Shown here: positions 49,745 to 59,540 of the stretch, one piece after another
Layout: each line of letters starts with the position of its first letter
Position numbering within the stretch: the first letter of the stretch is position 1
Assembly: GCF_000686725.1 (NCBI RefSeq)
Contig: NZ_JMLK01000012.1
Span: 62,001-126,000 of the forward strand
Origin: Clostridium akagii DSM 12554
GTDB lineage: Bacteria > Bacillota > Clostridia > Clostridiales > Clostridiaceae
Direction: 5' to 3'
Length of the DNA stretch: 64,000 nt
The notes under the pieces: model-generated
Databases searched by the model: none
What the model was told of the DNA's origin: nothing
The model's input: the letters and a program-made list of their open reading frames with translations, nothing else
Position numbers and translations under genes: made by a program

Positions 49745-50599
49745 TTAATCATTAGGACGCTCTAAAGAAATCTGCCCTAATTTACCTCCTCTGAATTCAT
49801 CAAGTAGCATTACTGACACCCTATTGTAATCTATATTACCCTTTGAAACTACAGCACCTCTTTTTCGAGCTATCATTTCAATATTTGCAAGAGCGTCTTC
49901 TTCAAGTGAGTCTAGCTTATATCTTTTCATTAAGTTATCCGGATTATATTTCTGCAGCTTTTCTATTAATTTTATGGCAAGTTCTTCTATATCCATTATT
50001 TCATCTTTAATGGCACCAGTAAACGCTAGATTTAACCCAACTTTTTTTTCTTCGAATTTAGGCCATAGTACCCCTGGAGTATCCATAAGTTCGATTCCAA
50101 TTTTAGTTTTTATCCATTGTTTGCTTTTGGTTACACCAGGTCTGTCTCCAATTTTAGTAACGCGACTCCCAGCCATTTTATTAATAAAAGAAGATTTTCC
50201 AACATTAGGTATTCCAACAACCATAACCCTAGTGATTACATTGGTAACACCCTTTGACCTCATTCTATCCATTTTTTCTTTTAGAAGTTTGTCAACTTCC
50301 ACTTTTATATTGTTAAGCCCAAGTCCACTCATAGAATTAACAGCTAATGCCCTTACATTGTCCTTAGATAAAAAATCAACCCAAGCCTTTGTAACCTTTC
50401 CTTCGCTTAGGTCGCATTTATTCAAAAGTATAATTCTAGGCTTATTTTTACATATATCAATAATTTGAGGATTTGCACTGGACTTTACGATTCTGGAATC
50501 TCTTATTTCTATAACAGCATCCACTAATTTTAAACTTTCTTGTATTTCTCTTCTAGTTTTAGCCATATGGCCCGGAAACCAGTTTATTGATTCTATCAT
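49745..50599 (-). CDS. rbgA: Ribosome biogenesis GTPase RbgA (YlqF)
   Basis: A 284-residue circularly permuted GTPase needed for late 50S assembly. The G4 motif (LLNKCDLSEG) comes before G1 (GIPNVGKSSFINKMAG), followed by G2/G3 (GDRPGVTKS, MDTPGVLWP). The N-terminus INWFPGHMAKTRREI is the family hallmark. A C-terminal helical ANTAR-like domain binds rRNA. ATG 50599 follows AAAGGTGG. Confidence 0.96.
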   Translation of the reverse strand: MIESINWFPGHMAKTRREIQESLKLVDAVIEIRDSRIVKSSANPQIIDICKNKPRIILLNKCDLSEGKVTKAWVDFLSKDNVRALAVNSMSGLGLNNIKVEVDKLLKEKMDRMRSKGVTNVITRVMVVGIPNVGKSSFINKMAGSRVTKIGDRPGVTKSKQWIKTKIGIELMDTPGVLWPKFEEKKVGLNLAFTGAIKDEIMDIEELAIKLIEKLQKYNPDNLMKRYKLDSLEEDALANIEMIARKRGAVVSKGNIDYNRVSVMLLDEFRGGKLGQISLERPND

Positions 50600-50639
50600 A
50601 TATATCCACCTTTCTTAATTTATTTATGTAATAAAAAAA

Positions 50640-50655
50640 GGGACCTCACAGCCCC
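50640..50655 (-). terminator. Terminator of rplS
   Basis: In minus-strand RNA a short stem GGGGC-tgtgag-GTCCC (one G-U pair) is followed by seven T. It lies directly after the rplS stop codon. Confidence 0.7.
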
Positions 50656-50661
50656 ATCTTT

Positions 50662-51006
50662 TTACTTTAATTCTTTAACCTTTGCGGATTTACCAACTCT
50701 ATCTCTTAAGTAGTATAATTTAGCTCTTCTTACTTTACCTCTTCTTACTACTTTAATACTAGCTAATATTGGAGCATTGATTGGAAAAGTTCTTTCAACA
50801 CCAACACCATAAGCAACTCTTCTTAAAGTGAAAGTTTCTCTTAATCCACCGTTTTGTTTCTTTATAACTGTTCCTTCAAAGGCTTGGAGTCTTTCTTTTT
50901 CTCCCTCTTTGATTTTTACTTCAATTTTAATTGTATCACCTACATGAAATTCTGGTAAATCAGTTCTGATTTGTTCTGCTTCGATTGCTCTTATAATATC
51001 TAACAT
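50662..51006 (-). CDS. rplS: Ribosomal protein L19
   Basis: A 114-residue 50S protein at the subunit interface. [40 protein letters not shown] and [10 protein letters not shown] are diagnostic. ATG 51006 follows AGGAGGG. It comes after trmD but has a structured leader and its own terminator, so expression is probably tuned separately. Confidence 0.97.
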   Translation of the reverse strand: MLDIIRAIEAEQIRTDLPEFHVGDTIKIEVKIKEGEKERLQAFEGTVIKKQNGGLRETFTLRRVAYGVGVERTFPINAPILASIKVVRRGKVRRAKLYYLRDRVGKSAKVKELK

Positions 51007-51095
51007 CGTGCATTCCCTCCTTATATAATTTAATTGACGTTCATAACTACTGACTGCAATCAGAGGACCGCCCGTACTAGCACAACTTACATAAT
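51007..51095 (-). promoter_or_regulatory. Candidate L19 leader RNA
   Basis: The minus-strand leader holds GTGCTAGTACGGGCGGTCC followed by a hairpin CTGA-ttgcag-TCAG and then the ribosome site. Its G+C content is higher than the surroundings. Firmicutes are known to carry an L19 leader here; assignment is by position and general shape only. Confidence 0.45.
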
Positions 51096-51127
51096 AACAT
51101 ATGCAAATGTTATTTTCAACAAAATAA

Positions 51128-51847
51128 TTATTCGTGGTTGTTTAAAAGTTTTTTATCTTCTTTAGACAATTGGATTTTTTTGAACAAATCTGGTCTTAAT
51201 TTTTTAGTTAAAATAAGAGATTGCTCGCGTCTCCACTTTCTTATGTTTTCATGATGACCAGAAAGCAAAATTCCAGGTACGCTTTTCCCTCTAAAACATT
51301 CAGGTCTAGTATATTGAGGGTATTCTAATGCTCCATTGTAGAATGATTCTTCTTCATAGCTTGCTTCTTCAGCTAATACCCCTGGAACTAATCTAGATAT
51401 GCTATCAACAATAGGAATACATGCCATTTCTCCACCAGTTAGAACAAAATCCCCTAAAGATATTTCAAGATCTATGTACTCATATACCCTTTCATCAATA
51501 CCCTCATAGTGGCCACACACAAATATCAAATTTTTTTCTTTGGCTAAATTTTTTGCCATTTCTTGATCATATTTTTTACCACGTGGCCCTAAAAAAACAA
51601 CTTTTCCTGGGTTTATTTTTTTAATACTGTCTATAGCTTCAAATAATGGCTCCACAGTCATAAGCATTCCCTGCCCACCACCATAGGTATAATCGTCGGT
51701 CTTATTATGCTTATTCTTGCTATAGTCCCTAATATTATGTGTATTTATATCTAATATTTCATTACGTCTTGCTCTTCCGATAATACTGTATTCAAATATA
51801 TCAAACATTTCAGGAAACAAAGTCAATATATCTATGTTTAGCTCCAT
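51128..51847 (-). CDS. trmD: tRNA (guanine-N1-)-methyltransferase
   Basis: A 239-residue SPOUT methyltransferase that makes m1G37 in tRNA and so prevents frameshifts. The knot region shows [41 protein letters not shown] and [14 protein letters not shown]. The ATG lies inside the rimM stop region (10-bp overlap), so translation is coupled. Order rpsP-khpA-rimM-trmD-rplS is standard. Confidence 0.97.
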   Translation of the reverse strand: MELNIDILTLFPEMFDIFEYSIIGRARRNEILDINTHNIRDYSKNKHNKTDDYTYGGGQGMLMTVEPLFEAIDSIKKINPGKVVFLGPRGKKYDQEMAKNLAKEKNLIFVCGHYEGIDERVYEYIDLEISLGDFVLTGGEMACIPIVDSISRLVPGVLAEEASYEEESFYNGALEYPQYTRPECFRGKSVPGILLSGHHENIRKWRREQSLILTKKLRPDLFKKIQLSKEDKKLLNNHE

Positions 51848-52332
51848 GTTTCCACCGGTTTGATTGTAATTAATTTATTTTCCATATCCATTTTTATAAT
51901 AACAGATTTTAGTGCTGGAACAAGAACATCCTCTTTCCCATCTTCTTTTACCCAGTAAACATCATTACTTCCTGTAACTATTACATCAAATACATTCCCT
52001 ATTTCGTTATCGTTCTCATCTATCACTTTAGAGCCAATGATATCTGCCACAAAATATCTGTCATCTTCTAGTTTTACTGCATTATCTCTCTTTATTTCAA
52101 TATATTTATCTCTAAATTTATAAGCATCTTCTGGGGTTTCAATTCCTTCTATTTTTAAAATAATCTTATCCGGTTGAAGTTTGCACCAAGATACCTTTCT
52201 TTCAATTCCATCTATATAAACAGTATCGAGTTTTCTAAATCTTCTAGTATCATCAGTTAAAGGATAAACTTTTACTTCACCTTTTATTCCATGTGTGTTT
52301 ATAATCTGACCAACTGCAAGAAATTCTTTCAT
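51838..52332 (-). CDS. rimM: 16S rRNA processing protein RimM
   Basis: A 164-residue 30S maturation factor binding S19. The N-terminal beta-barrel shows [20 protein letters not shown]. The PRC-barrel shows [21 protein letters not shown] and [14 protein letters not shown] 52332 follows GAGGTG. Overlaps trmD. Confidence 0.95.
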   Translation of the reverse strand: MKEFLAVGQIINTHGIKGEVKVYPLTDDTRRFRKLDTVYIDGIERKVSWCKLQPDKIILKIEGIETPEDAYKFRDKYIEIKRDNAVKLEDDRYFVADIIGSKVIDENDNEIGNVFDVIVTGSNDVYWVKEDGKEDVLVPALKSVIIKMDMENKLITIKPVETWS

Positions 52333-52378
52333 ATAATTTCACCTCGTTATAAAATAAAGAGCTAGGCTAGCCTAACTC

Positions 52379-52615
52379 TTATACAATCTCTACAACAACT
52401 CTTTTATTTTCTTTAACAGCTGCTGCTTTAATAACAGTTCTGATAGCCTTAGCTATCCTTCCCTGTTTACCAATAACTTTGCCCATATCATCTGATGCAA
52501 CCCTTAATTCAAGAATTACAGAAGCCTCACCAGAGATTTCATTTACTGTTACCATTTCTGGGTTATCAACTAATGCTTTAACAATTATTTCTAATAGTTG
52601 TTTTATGATAAACAC
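52379..52615 (-). CDS. khpA: KH-domain RNA-binding protein KhpA
   Basis: A 78-residue (or 75-residue) protein that is a single KH domain, partner of KhpB in cell-elongation control in some Firmicutes. The GxxG loop is in MGKVIGKQGRIAKAIRTVI. The start is odd: the GTG at 52615 is part of the GGGGGTG ribosome site. Homologues begin at the position that here is ATA, 6 nt after that site. Either a GTG with a poor site or a rare ATA start is used. Lies between rpsP and rimM as usual. Confidence 0.9.
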   Translation of the reverse strand: MFIIKQLLEIIVKALVDNPEMVTVNEISGEASVILELRVASDDMGKVIGKQGRIAKAIRTVIKAAAVKENKRVVVEIV

Positions 52616-52624
52616 CCCCAGTAA

Positions 52625-52870
52625 TTATTTAGCTATTCCACTTTTAAGGAAAAGCTTTTTAACTGTATCTGTTGGTTGTGCTCCGTTTTTCATCCATTTT
52701 TCTGCTTTTTCAGCATCAACCTTTACTGTTAAAGGATTTGTAAGTGGATTATAGTATCCAATTTCTTCGATAAATCTTCCGTCTCTAGGACATCTTGAAT
52801 CTGCAACAACGATTCTATAAAATGGAGCTTTTTTAGCACCCATTCTTTTTAGTCTTATCTTAACTGCCAT
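52625..52870 (-). CDS. rpsP: Ribosomal protein S16
   Basis: An 81-residue 30S protein. It begins [20 protein letters not shown] and contains [13 protein letters not shown] and the later [16 protein letters not shown] 52870 follows GGAGGTG; the frame open to 52888 adds six residues lying before that site. Follows ffh. Confidence 0.97.
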   Translation of the reverse strand: MAVKIRLKRMGAKKAPFYRIVVADSRCPRDGRFIEEIGYYNPLTNPLTVKVDAEKAEKWMKNGAQPTDTVKKLFLKSGIAK

Positions 52871-52904
52871 GTAAATCACCTCCTTCAAAGTATATTTTTT
52901 TTAA

Positions 52905-54245
52905 TTAAAATGGAAATTTGCCCATCATGCCCTTCTTAGACATATTTTGCATACTTTTCATGTTCTTTTTAAGCATATCCATCATTTTAATAAGCTTGTT
53001 TATATCTTGCACCGATGTTCCTGAACCTAAAGCAATTCTCTTTTTTCTTGAAGAAGAGGAGCTTATAAGTTGTGGGTTTCGTCGTTCTTTTATTGTCATG
53101 GAATAAATCATAGATTCTGTTTTTTTACTTTCCTTATCAACCTGACTTAAATCAGCACCTTCAAGCATTTTGCCTGCCCCACCTGGTACCATCTCTAATA
53201 ATTTCCCAATTGGTCCCATCTTTTTCATCTGCTTCATCATATTTAAATAATCTTCAAAATTCAAACCTTGATTCATCATTTTCTCGCCAAGTGCTTTTGC
53301 TTCATCTTCATCTATAGCTCCTTGAGCTTTCTCAATCAAACTTAGAACATCACCCATACCAAGAATTCTTGATGCCATTCTATCTGGATGAAAAACCTCA
53401 AGGTCGTTCATTTTTTCGCCCATACCTGCAAACTTTATTGATTTTCCAGTCATAGCTCTAATTGAAAGTGCTGCGCCACCTCTTGTATCACCATCAAGCT
53501 TTGTAAGTATTACACCTGTTATATCAAGAGCGGCATTAAAGGTTTCCGCTACATTTACAGCATCCTGTCCAGTCATGGAGTCAACCACTAACAAAATTTC
53601 GCTGGGATTTAAATTTTCTTTTATATTTTTAAGTTCATCCATTAATTCTTCATCTATGTGAAGTCTTCCTGCAGTATCGATTATAACTACATTGCAATCG
53701 TTGTTCTTAGCATAGTCAACAGCTGCCTTTGAGATTTCTACTGGATTTACCTTGTCGCCCATTGAGAATACAGGTACATCAATAGACTTACCTACAACGG
53801 TTAATTGTTTTATAGCCGCTGGTCTGTAAACATCACAAGCTACAAGTAGTGGTTTTTTGTTTTTCTTTTTAAGTGCTAACGCAAGTTTTCCGCACATTGT
53901 TGTTTTACCAGCACCCTGTAGTCCTGCAAGCATTATAACTGTAGTTCCAGTATCACTATAATTTATTTTACTTTCAGATGTACCCATTAATTCAGTTAGC
54001 TCTTCATTAACTATTTTCACAACCATCTGACCTGGAGTCAAACTTTTCATAACTCCTTCTCCAAGACATTTTTCACTGGTTTTTTTAATAAAATCCTTAA
54101 CTATTTTGAAATTCACATCCGCTTCTAAAAGGGCTCTTTTTACTTCCCTCATAGCATCTTTTATGTCATTTTCCGAGAGTTTCCCTTTGCCTCTAAGCTT
54201 TTTTAAAGTTTCCTGAAGCTTAGATGTTAATCCTTCAAAAGCCAT
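52905..54245 (-). CDS. ffh: Signal recognition particle protein Ffh
   Basis: A 446-residue SRP54 GTPase that targets membrane proteins to SecYEG through FtsY. It has an N-domain of four helices, a G-domain with GLQGAGKTTMCGKLAL, DVYRPAAIKQL, IDTAGRLHIDEEL and LTKLDGDTRGG, then a Met-rich M-domain (about 320-446, QMKKMGPIGKLLEMVPG) that binds signal peptides and 4.5S RNA. ATG 54245 follows AGGAGG. The SRP RNA gene is not in the window. Confidence 0.97.
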   Translation of the reverse strand: MAFEGLTSKLQETLKKLRGKGKLSENDIKDAMREVKRALLEADVNFKIVKDFIKKTSEKCLGEGVMKSLTPGQMVVKIVNEELTELMGTSESKINYSDTGTTVIMLAGLQGAGKTTMCGKLALALKKKNKKPLLVACDVYRPAAIKQLTVVGKSIDVPVFSMGDKVNPVEISKAAVDYAKNNDCNVVIIDTAGRLHIDEELMDELKNIKENLNPSEILLVVDSMTGQDAVNVAETFNAALDITGVILTKLDGDTRGGAALSIRAMTGKSIKFAGMGEKMNDLEVFHPDRMASRILGMGDVLSLIEKAQGAIDEDEAKALGEKMMNQGLNFEDYLNMMKQMKKMGPIGKLLEMVPGGAGKMLEGADLSQVDKESKKTESMIYSMTIKERRNPQLISSSSSRKKRIALGSGTSVQDINKLIKMMDMLKKNMKSMQNMSKKGMMGKFPF

Positions 54246-54273
54246 GATAAACCTCCTATACAACTAAGTAATA

Positions 54274-54618
54274 TTATAATTTTTCTATATCATTCATTAT
54301 ATTGTCTATAATATTTAATTCACTTTGTGAGGATATTATTTTTTTTAGCTCCCCTAGTTTATCTTTAATACTTATTTTAGTTTCTAAGGTGAGGTTTTCT
54401 TTCTCCATTAATTTAAGCTTGCTATCATATTGTAACAATGATTTTTGACATTTATTTATTATGTCGAAGGTTGCCTGCCTGCTTATATTATTTATTTCTG
54501 ATATTTCTGCTAAAGATAGATCCTCATTAAAGTATAAATCCATAGTATTTTGTTGCTTGTCAGTTAATAATTTACCATATAAATCTAAAAGTAAAGATAT
54601 TTGAACTCTATTATCCAC
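54274..54618 (-). CDS. ylxM: YlxM-family SRP operon protein
   Basis: A 114-residue helix-turn-helix protein (sigma-70 region 4 fold) found between ftsY and ffh. It is known to stimulate SRP GTPases in streptococci. Visible motifs are [19 protein letters not shown] and [19 protein letters not shown]. The start is uncertain: I favour GTG 54618, five bases after GGTGA, which gives the family length. The frame is open to a TTG at 54651. Confidence 0.88.
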   Translation of the reverse strand: MDNRVQISLLLDLYGKLLTDKQQNTMDLYFNEDLSLAEISEINNISRQATFDIINKCQKSLLQYDSKLKLMEKENLTLETKISIKDKLGELKKIISSQSELNIIDNIMNDIEKL

Positions 54619-54707
54619 TTCTGTCACCAACTCACAGACATATAATATCAAAAAATAGTGATAGTGTCAAGTAGTTTTACTTAACACTTCTATTTTTTTA
54701 AAACTCC

Positions 54708-55619
54708 TTAAAATATTGCTTCAACAAATTCATGTGAATCAAACTCTTGAAGATCATCTATTTGTTCTCCAACGCCAATAAGTTCTACAGGTATATTTAG
54801 AGCGTGCTTTATTGAAATAACAACGCCACCCTTAGCCGTACCATCTAATTTCGTAAGAATAATTCCATCTATTTTACATACTTCCATAAACTGTTTTGCT
54901 TGAATTACAGCATTTTGTCCTGTAGTTGCATCCAAAACTAAAAACGTTTTTCTAGAAGATTCAGTAAATTCTCTGTCTATTACTCGATTTATCTTCTCAA
55001 GTTCATTCATTAGATTCTTTTTATTATGGAGCCTTCCTGCTGTATCACATATAAGTACATCCGCTTTTCTTGCTTTAGCCGCTTGAATTGCATCAAACAC
55101 AACTGCTGCTGGATCTGATCCTTCTTGGTGCTTTATAAGCTTAACACCAGCCCTTTGTGTCCAAACCTCAAGTTGGTCAATAGCAGCAGCTCTAAATGTA
55201 TCCGCAGCCGCAATAACCACATTGTAGTCTTTATTTTTTAATTTTGCCGCAATTTTACCAATAGATGTGGTTTTCCCAACCCCATTAACTCCAATAACCA
55301 ATATGGTTTCAGGAATTGACTTAGGGACTAATGTTCCTTTTTCATCACCTAAAATATCTACTATTACACGTTTTAAAACACCCTTTACTTCATTTGGATC
55401 CTTTATTTTTTCTTCTCTTATTTTAACTTTTAATTTATCTATAATATACATGGATGTTTCAACCCCAATATCAGCTGTAATAAGTATTTCTTCTAATTCA
55501 TCATACATATCCTCATCAATTGACACAGTACCATTTAATATTTCTGTAATTCTGTCCGTAAAATTGGTTTTTGTTTTTGAAAGACCAGTTTTTAATTTAT
55601 CAAAAAAACCACCAAACAT
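54708..55619 (-). CDS. ftsY: SRP receptor FtsY
   Basis: A 303-residue SRP GTPase receptor. It lacks the long acidic A-domain of E. coli, normal for Firmicutes, and starts directly with the N-domain (MFGGFFDKLKTGLSKT). The G-domain shows GVNGVGKTTSIGK, DTFRAAAIDQLEVW, CDTAGRLHNKKNLM and LTKLDGTAKGG. Lies 32 bp after smc. Confidence 0.96.
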   Translation of the reverse strand: MFGGFFDKLKTGLSKTKTNFTDRITEILNGTVSIDEDMYDELEEILITADIGVETSMYIIDKLKVKIREEKIKDPNEVKGVLKRVIVDILGDEKGTLVPKSIPETILVIGVNGVGKTTSIGKIAAKLKNKDYNVVIAAADTFRAAAIDQLEVWTQRAGVKLIKHQEGSDPAAVVFDAIQAAKARKADVLICDTAGRLHNKKNLMNELEKINRVIDREFTESSRKTFLVLDATTGQNAVIQAKQFMEVCKIDGIILTKLDGTAKGGVVISIKHALNIPVELIGVGEQIDDLQEFDSHEFVEAIF

Positions 55620-55651
55620 TTTTTTCCCCCTAGCATATAATTATTATAATT

Positions 55652-58600
55652 TTAAACTACTTCACTTGTTAAGTCTACAGATACAATTTTTGAGATTCCT
55701 TTTTCTTCCATAGTTATTCCGTAAAGAACGTCACTTGCTTCCATTGTTCCCTTTCTGTGAGTTATTACTATAAACTGTATATTCTCAGAGAACTTTTTAA
55801 GAAATTCTGCGTATCTAGTTACATTAGCATCATCAAGTGCTGCTTCGATTTCATCTAATATGCAAAATGGTGTAGGTTTCATCTTTAATATTGCAAAAAG
55901 TAATGCAATGGCAGAAAGACCTTTCTCCCCACCAGACATAAGACTTATATTTTGCAATTTTTTTCCTGGTGGCTCTACATTAATTTCTATATTAGCAGAT
56001 AATACATCTTCTCCTGAAAGTATTAAATCAGCACTTCCACCTTTAAATAGTTCTCTAAATGTTTGGTTAAAATTTTCTCTTATCTTGGCAAAATTGGTAG
56101 TGAACATCTTTCTCATTTCCGCAGTCATATCTGTGATCACGCTAACGATTTCTTCCTTAGAATTTACTAAATCATCCCTTTGATTACTCATAAATTCATA
56201 TTTTTCACTTACCTCTTTATATTCCTCTACCGCAGATGTATTTACATTACCTAATGCTGAAATATCTCTTTTACAATTTTCTATTATACTCTTTATTATA
56301 CCGGAATCAATAATTTCCTTTTTATACTCAAATGCTTCTGCAAGCGTTAGGTTGTATTCCGTATTAAGCTTATCAATTAATACTCCATCTTCTGTCTCTA
56401 TTTTAGTTAAACTTAGCTCTTGTCTATGTTTTTCTTCCTCTTTGCTATTAATAATTAGGCTAAGTTCCTCAAGTTTGTCATTTGCAGCTAAATGTTTATT
56501 TTTAAGTTGAATTTTTTCAATGTCGCTATTTTCAAAGATTTTATCCATTTTGGCTAAAAATTGTTTAATTTCACTTATTTTGCCTGAATTTTTGTTTATC
56601 TTTTCCATATAGATATTTGTATTGTTTTTTTCAGTATTAATTTCATTTGTTAACTGATTAATTTTAGTATATATATCTTCTAGCTCCTTAGAAAACCTCT
56701 GCGATTCTCTGATTTCACCTGTTAATATTTCATCAAATTTTGCTTTTTCAACTTTGGCCGAGGTTAACTTAGTATTAAACTCAACCAGCTTTTCTGCATT
56801 GCTACTCAACTTTTTATCAAGTTCCTCAATCTTTATAGATAATTTTATTTCATTTTCAGTTAATTGTTCTACTTTACTTTCTTCATTTGTCAGATCCTTT
56901 GATGCCTCATAAAATTTGTTGTTAATAGCATCAACCTCATCCATGGAAACTTTGTAGTTATTATTAAGTTTTGCACTTTCAGATTTAAGCGCATTGATCC
57001 TACCTTCAATTTTAGTTATTTCTATATTTTCAGAATGAACTAAGTCCACTAAGTTTAAATTATCCTCATGGAGTACCTTTAGTTTTGACATATGTTTTGT
57101 ATTTTCAATCATAAGTTTATCTATGTCAATTTTAAGTTTTTCAATTTTGCTTCTTAGCTCCTCAATCTCTCTTTTTCTCCCTATTATGTTTACGCTCTTG
57201 TTATACACACTTCCGCCACTTAAAGCTCCACCTGCATTTACAACGTCTGCTTCTAGTGTTACTATTTTAAAACTAAAATTTGATTGTCTTGCAATTAAAA
57301 GAGCACTATTCATATCTTCTGCAATTACTGTTCTTCCAAGGATATGTTCTATCGCCGGTGCAAAATGTTTATCATAGGATAAAAGATTGCTTGCAATTCC
57401 AACAAATCCAGTAGTATCAATTATATTATTGCTTAGTACAAGGCTTCTATTTTTTAAGATATTTAATGGCAAAAAAGTAGCCCTACCTAATTTTTTTTGT
57501 TTTAAAAAACTTATAAGTTTTTTCGCTAAATTTTCATCCTCAGTAATTATATTTGAAATAGCGCCTCCAAGAGCTGTTTCTATAGCAAGCTCTAATCCTT
57601 TATTCACACTAATTATTTCACCTAACACATAACAATTTCCTTCAGCACTAGTTATTTGTTTGTTTTTTATATTAATCATCAAATTTTTAACAGATTTATT
57701 ATAACCTTCATATTGGGCATCCAAATTTACTAACATATTTCTATTGGCTTCCAACTTATTTAGCTCAGCATTTTTTATTTTAAGTTGTTCACCATTTATA
57801 TTAAAAACTTTGTTGATTTTAATTGTTTCCTTGTTATTCTCAGTAAGGGTATTCTGATATGTACTAATCTTATCTTTTATACTATGTATTTCTTTTTCTA
57901 AATCAGTTTTAGTATTTTCATTTATCTTAATAGCATTTAAATAACTATCACAGGATTCTTTAATTTGTGCAATATTTAATTCATGATTTTCAATATCCTT
58001 TTTAACAAGAATCATAAAATTTTTAGCATCAGATATTGCTCCCAATGTATCAAATTGCTTATTTTTACAATTATTAAGAATTTCCTTTTCCTTTGTTTTT
58101 TCAGTTTCTGAACTTTTCATATTACTAACCATATTCTCAATATACTCATTAATTTCTTTTAATTTACCTTTAAGCTTCTCAAGCTTAAGCTCATTTTCTT
58201 CTTTGTCATTTAAAAGTTTAGTTCTTTTTTCATTAATTTCTTCCAGTTCCCTTTTAGCTTTAGCAACTAATCTTGCAGAATTTTGAATTTTTTCTTTCAT
58301 TAATCCATTATCACCTATAATACTTTGGTGTTCTGATTTATTTTCATAGTATTGTTTCTTCTGCTTTTCATAGGCCTCTTCTAACTTATTTAATGATTCA
58401 TTAAAACTCCTTAAATTTTCAGCATCTTTATTCTTTTGATTAAGAAGTTCTTGTATTTCAGTATTTAGACTTTCAATAGCCTTCAAAATTATATTAATTT
58501 TTTTCTTATAGCTTTCAGATGAATTAACAATAAGATTTATCTCGTTTTCTTTTAATTTAGATGAAAGTTCTATAAATTTCTTTGCTTTTTCACTTTCACT

Positions 58601-59218
58601 TTTTAATGGTTCAAGTCTTTCTTCATATGTACCAATAATATCATTTATTCTAGTAAGATTTTCTTCTGTATTTTGCAGTTTTTTTTCTGCATCTTCTTTT
58701 CTTGTCTTGAATTTAACTATTCCAGCTGCCTCTTCCAATAGCCCTCTTCGTTCTTCTGGTCTACCACTGAGTACTGCCTCTATCTTACCTTGGCCAATAA
58801 TTGAATATCCTTCTTTACCAATACCGGTATCCATGAACATTTCTTGTACATCCTTCAATCTACATCTAGTATTGTTTATGTAATATTCACTTTCACCTGA
58901 ACGATATAATCTTCTTCCAATAGTTACATCATTATACTCCATTGGAATGGAGCCATCATAATTATCTAATGTAAGCATTACCTGAGCGAGTCCAACTGGT
59001 TTTCTAAACTGAGTACCTGCAAAAATTACATCTTCCATCTTACCGCCTCTAAGACTCTTAACGCTTTGTTCACCTAGCACCCATTTTACCGCATCAGAAA
59101 TATTACTCTTTCCGCTTCCATTAGGCCCTACTACCGCTGTAATTCCCTTTTTAAAATCCAACTTTGTTTTATCTGCAAATGATTTAAATCCTCGGATTTC
59201 TATTGCCTTTAAAAACAT
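55652..59218 (-). CDS. smc: Chromosome segregation protein SMC
   Basis: An 1188-residue SMC ATPase that, with ScpA/ScpB, compacts and separates chromosomes. Walker A is GPNGSGKSNISDAVKWVLG (about 32-50). Two long coiled coils flank a hinge (about 510-660). The C-terminal head has the signature LSGGEKGLSAIALLFAI (about 1096) and Walker B CILDEIEAALDDANV. Full length. ATG 59218 follows GGGAGAG. Downstream of the radical-SAM and rnc genes. Confidence 0.97.
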   Translation of the reverse strand: MFLKAIEIRGFKSFADKTKLDFKKGITAVVGPNGSGKSNISDAVKWVLGEQSVKSLRGGKMEDVIFAGTQFRKPVGLAQVMLTLDNYDGSIPMEYNDVTIGRRLYRSGESEYYINNTRCRLKDVQEMFMDTGIGKEGYSIIGQGKIEAVLSGRPEERRGLLEEAAGIVKFKTRKEDAEKKLQNTEENLTRINDIIGTYEERLEPLKSESEKAKKFIELSSKLKENEINLIVNSSESYKKKINIILKAIESLNTEIQELLNQKNKDAENLRSFNESLNKLEEAYEKQKKQYYENKSEHQSIIGDNGLMKEKIQNSARLVAKAKRELEEINEKRTKLLNDKEENELKLEKLKGKLKEINEYIENMVSNMKSSETEKTKEKEILNNCKNKQFDTLGAISDAKNFMILVKKDIENHELNIAQIKESCDSYLNAIKINENTKTDLEKEIHSIKDKISTYQNTLTENNKETIKINKVFNINGEQLKIKNAELNKLEANRNMLVNLDAQYEGYNKSVKNLMINIKNKQITSAEGNCYVLGEIISVNKGLELAIETALGGAISNIITEDENLAKKLISFLKQKKLGRATFLPLNILKNRSLVLSNNIIDTTGFVGIASNLLSYDKHFAPAIEHILGRTVIAEDMNSALLIARQSNFSFKIVTLEADVVNAGGALSGGSVYNKSVNIIGRKREIEELRSKIEKLKIDIDKLMIENTKHMSKLKVLHEDNLNLVDLVHSENIEITKIEGRINALKSESAKLNNNYKVSMDEVDAINNKFYEASKDLTNEESKVEQLTENEIKLSIKIEELDKKLSSNAEKLVEFNTKLTSAKVEKAKFDEILTGEIRESQRFSKELEDIYTKINQLTNEINTEKNNTNIYMEKINKNSGKISEIKQFLAKMDKIFENSDIEKIQLKNKHLAANDKLEELSLIINSKEEEKHRQELSLTKIETEDGVLIDKLNTEYNLTLAEAFEYKKEIIDSGIIKSIIENCKRDISALGNVNTSAVEEYKEVSEKYEFMSNQRDDLVNSKEEIVSVITDMTAEMRKMFTTNFAKIRENFNQTFRELFKGGSADLILSGEDVLSANIEINVEPPGKKLQNISLMSGGEKGLSAIALLFAILKMKPTPFCILDEIEAALDDANVTRYAEFLKKFSENIQFIVITHRKGTMEASDVLYGITMEEKGISKIVSVDLTSEVV

Positions 59219-59305
59219 AAGAACACTCTCCCACTTATATATTCGCTAGCATCTGTAATACTCCCACTTATACAAGTGGTGAAATAATTCTGTATTAGTT
59301 TAATA

Positions 59306-59404
59306 TTATATGTTTATAAACGCCATAACCGTAGTTATTATAAATATGAATGTTATAAGAACTATAACAACTCTTAAGAATTTTTTTCTACTCTCATTTT
59401 TCAT
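59306..59404 (-). CDS. Small membrane peptide, 32 residues
   Basis: A short frame with an excellent ribosome site (AAGGAGGG, 4 nt before ATG 59404). The product has a basic N-terminus (MKNESRKKFLRV) and then one hydrophobic helix of about 20 residues ending FINI. This is the design of a single-pass inner-membrane microprotein, N-terminus inside. It sits in the gap between smc and the radical-SAM gene. Some short clostridial DUF families look similar; I cannot assign one. Function unknown. Confidence 0.65.
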   Translation of the reverse strand: MKNESRKKFLRVVIVLITFIFIITTVMAFINI

Positions 59405-59540
59405 TTTGCCCTCCTTAAACAACTTTTTATTAATTCTGAATTTTGAGAATAAAGAGGATGTACCAAAATCAGAAAATTGATGGACAATCTCTCAATACTG
59501 ATGCAACCTCTTTTATCATTAGGAACGTATTCTACATTTA

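Noticed and set aside
59451-59517. AAAGAGG/CCTCTTT arms as a terminator after the radical-SAM gene
   Set aside because: Only a 7-bp stem with a loop of about 50 nt; not convincing.
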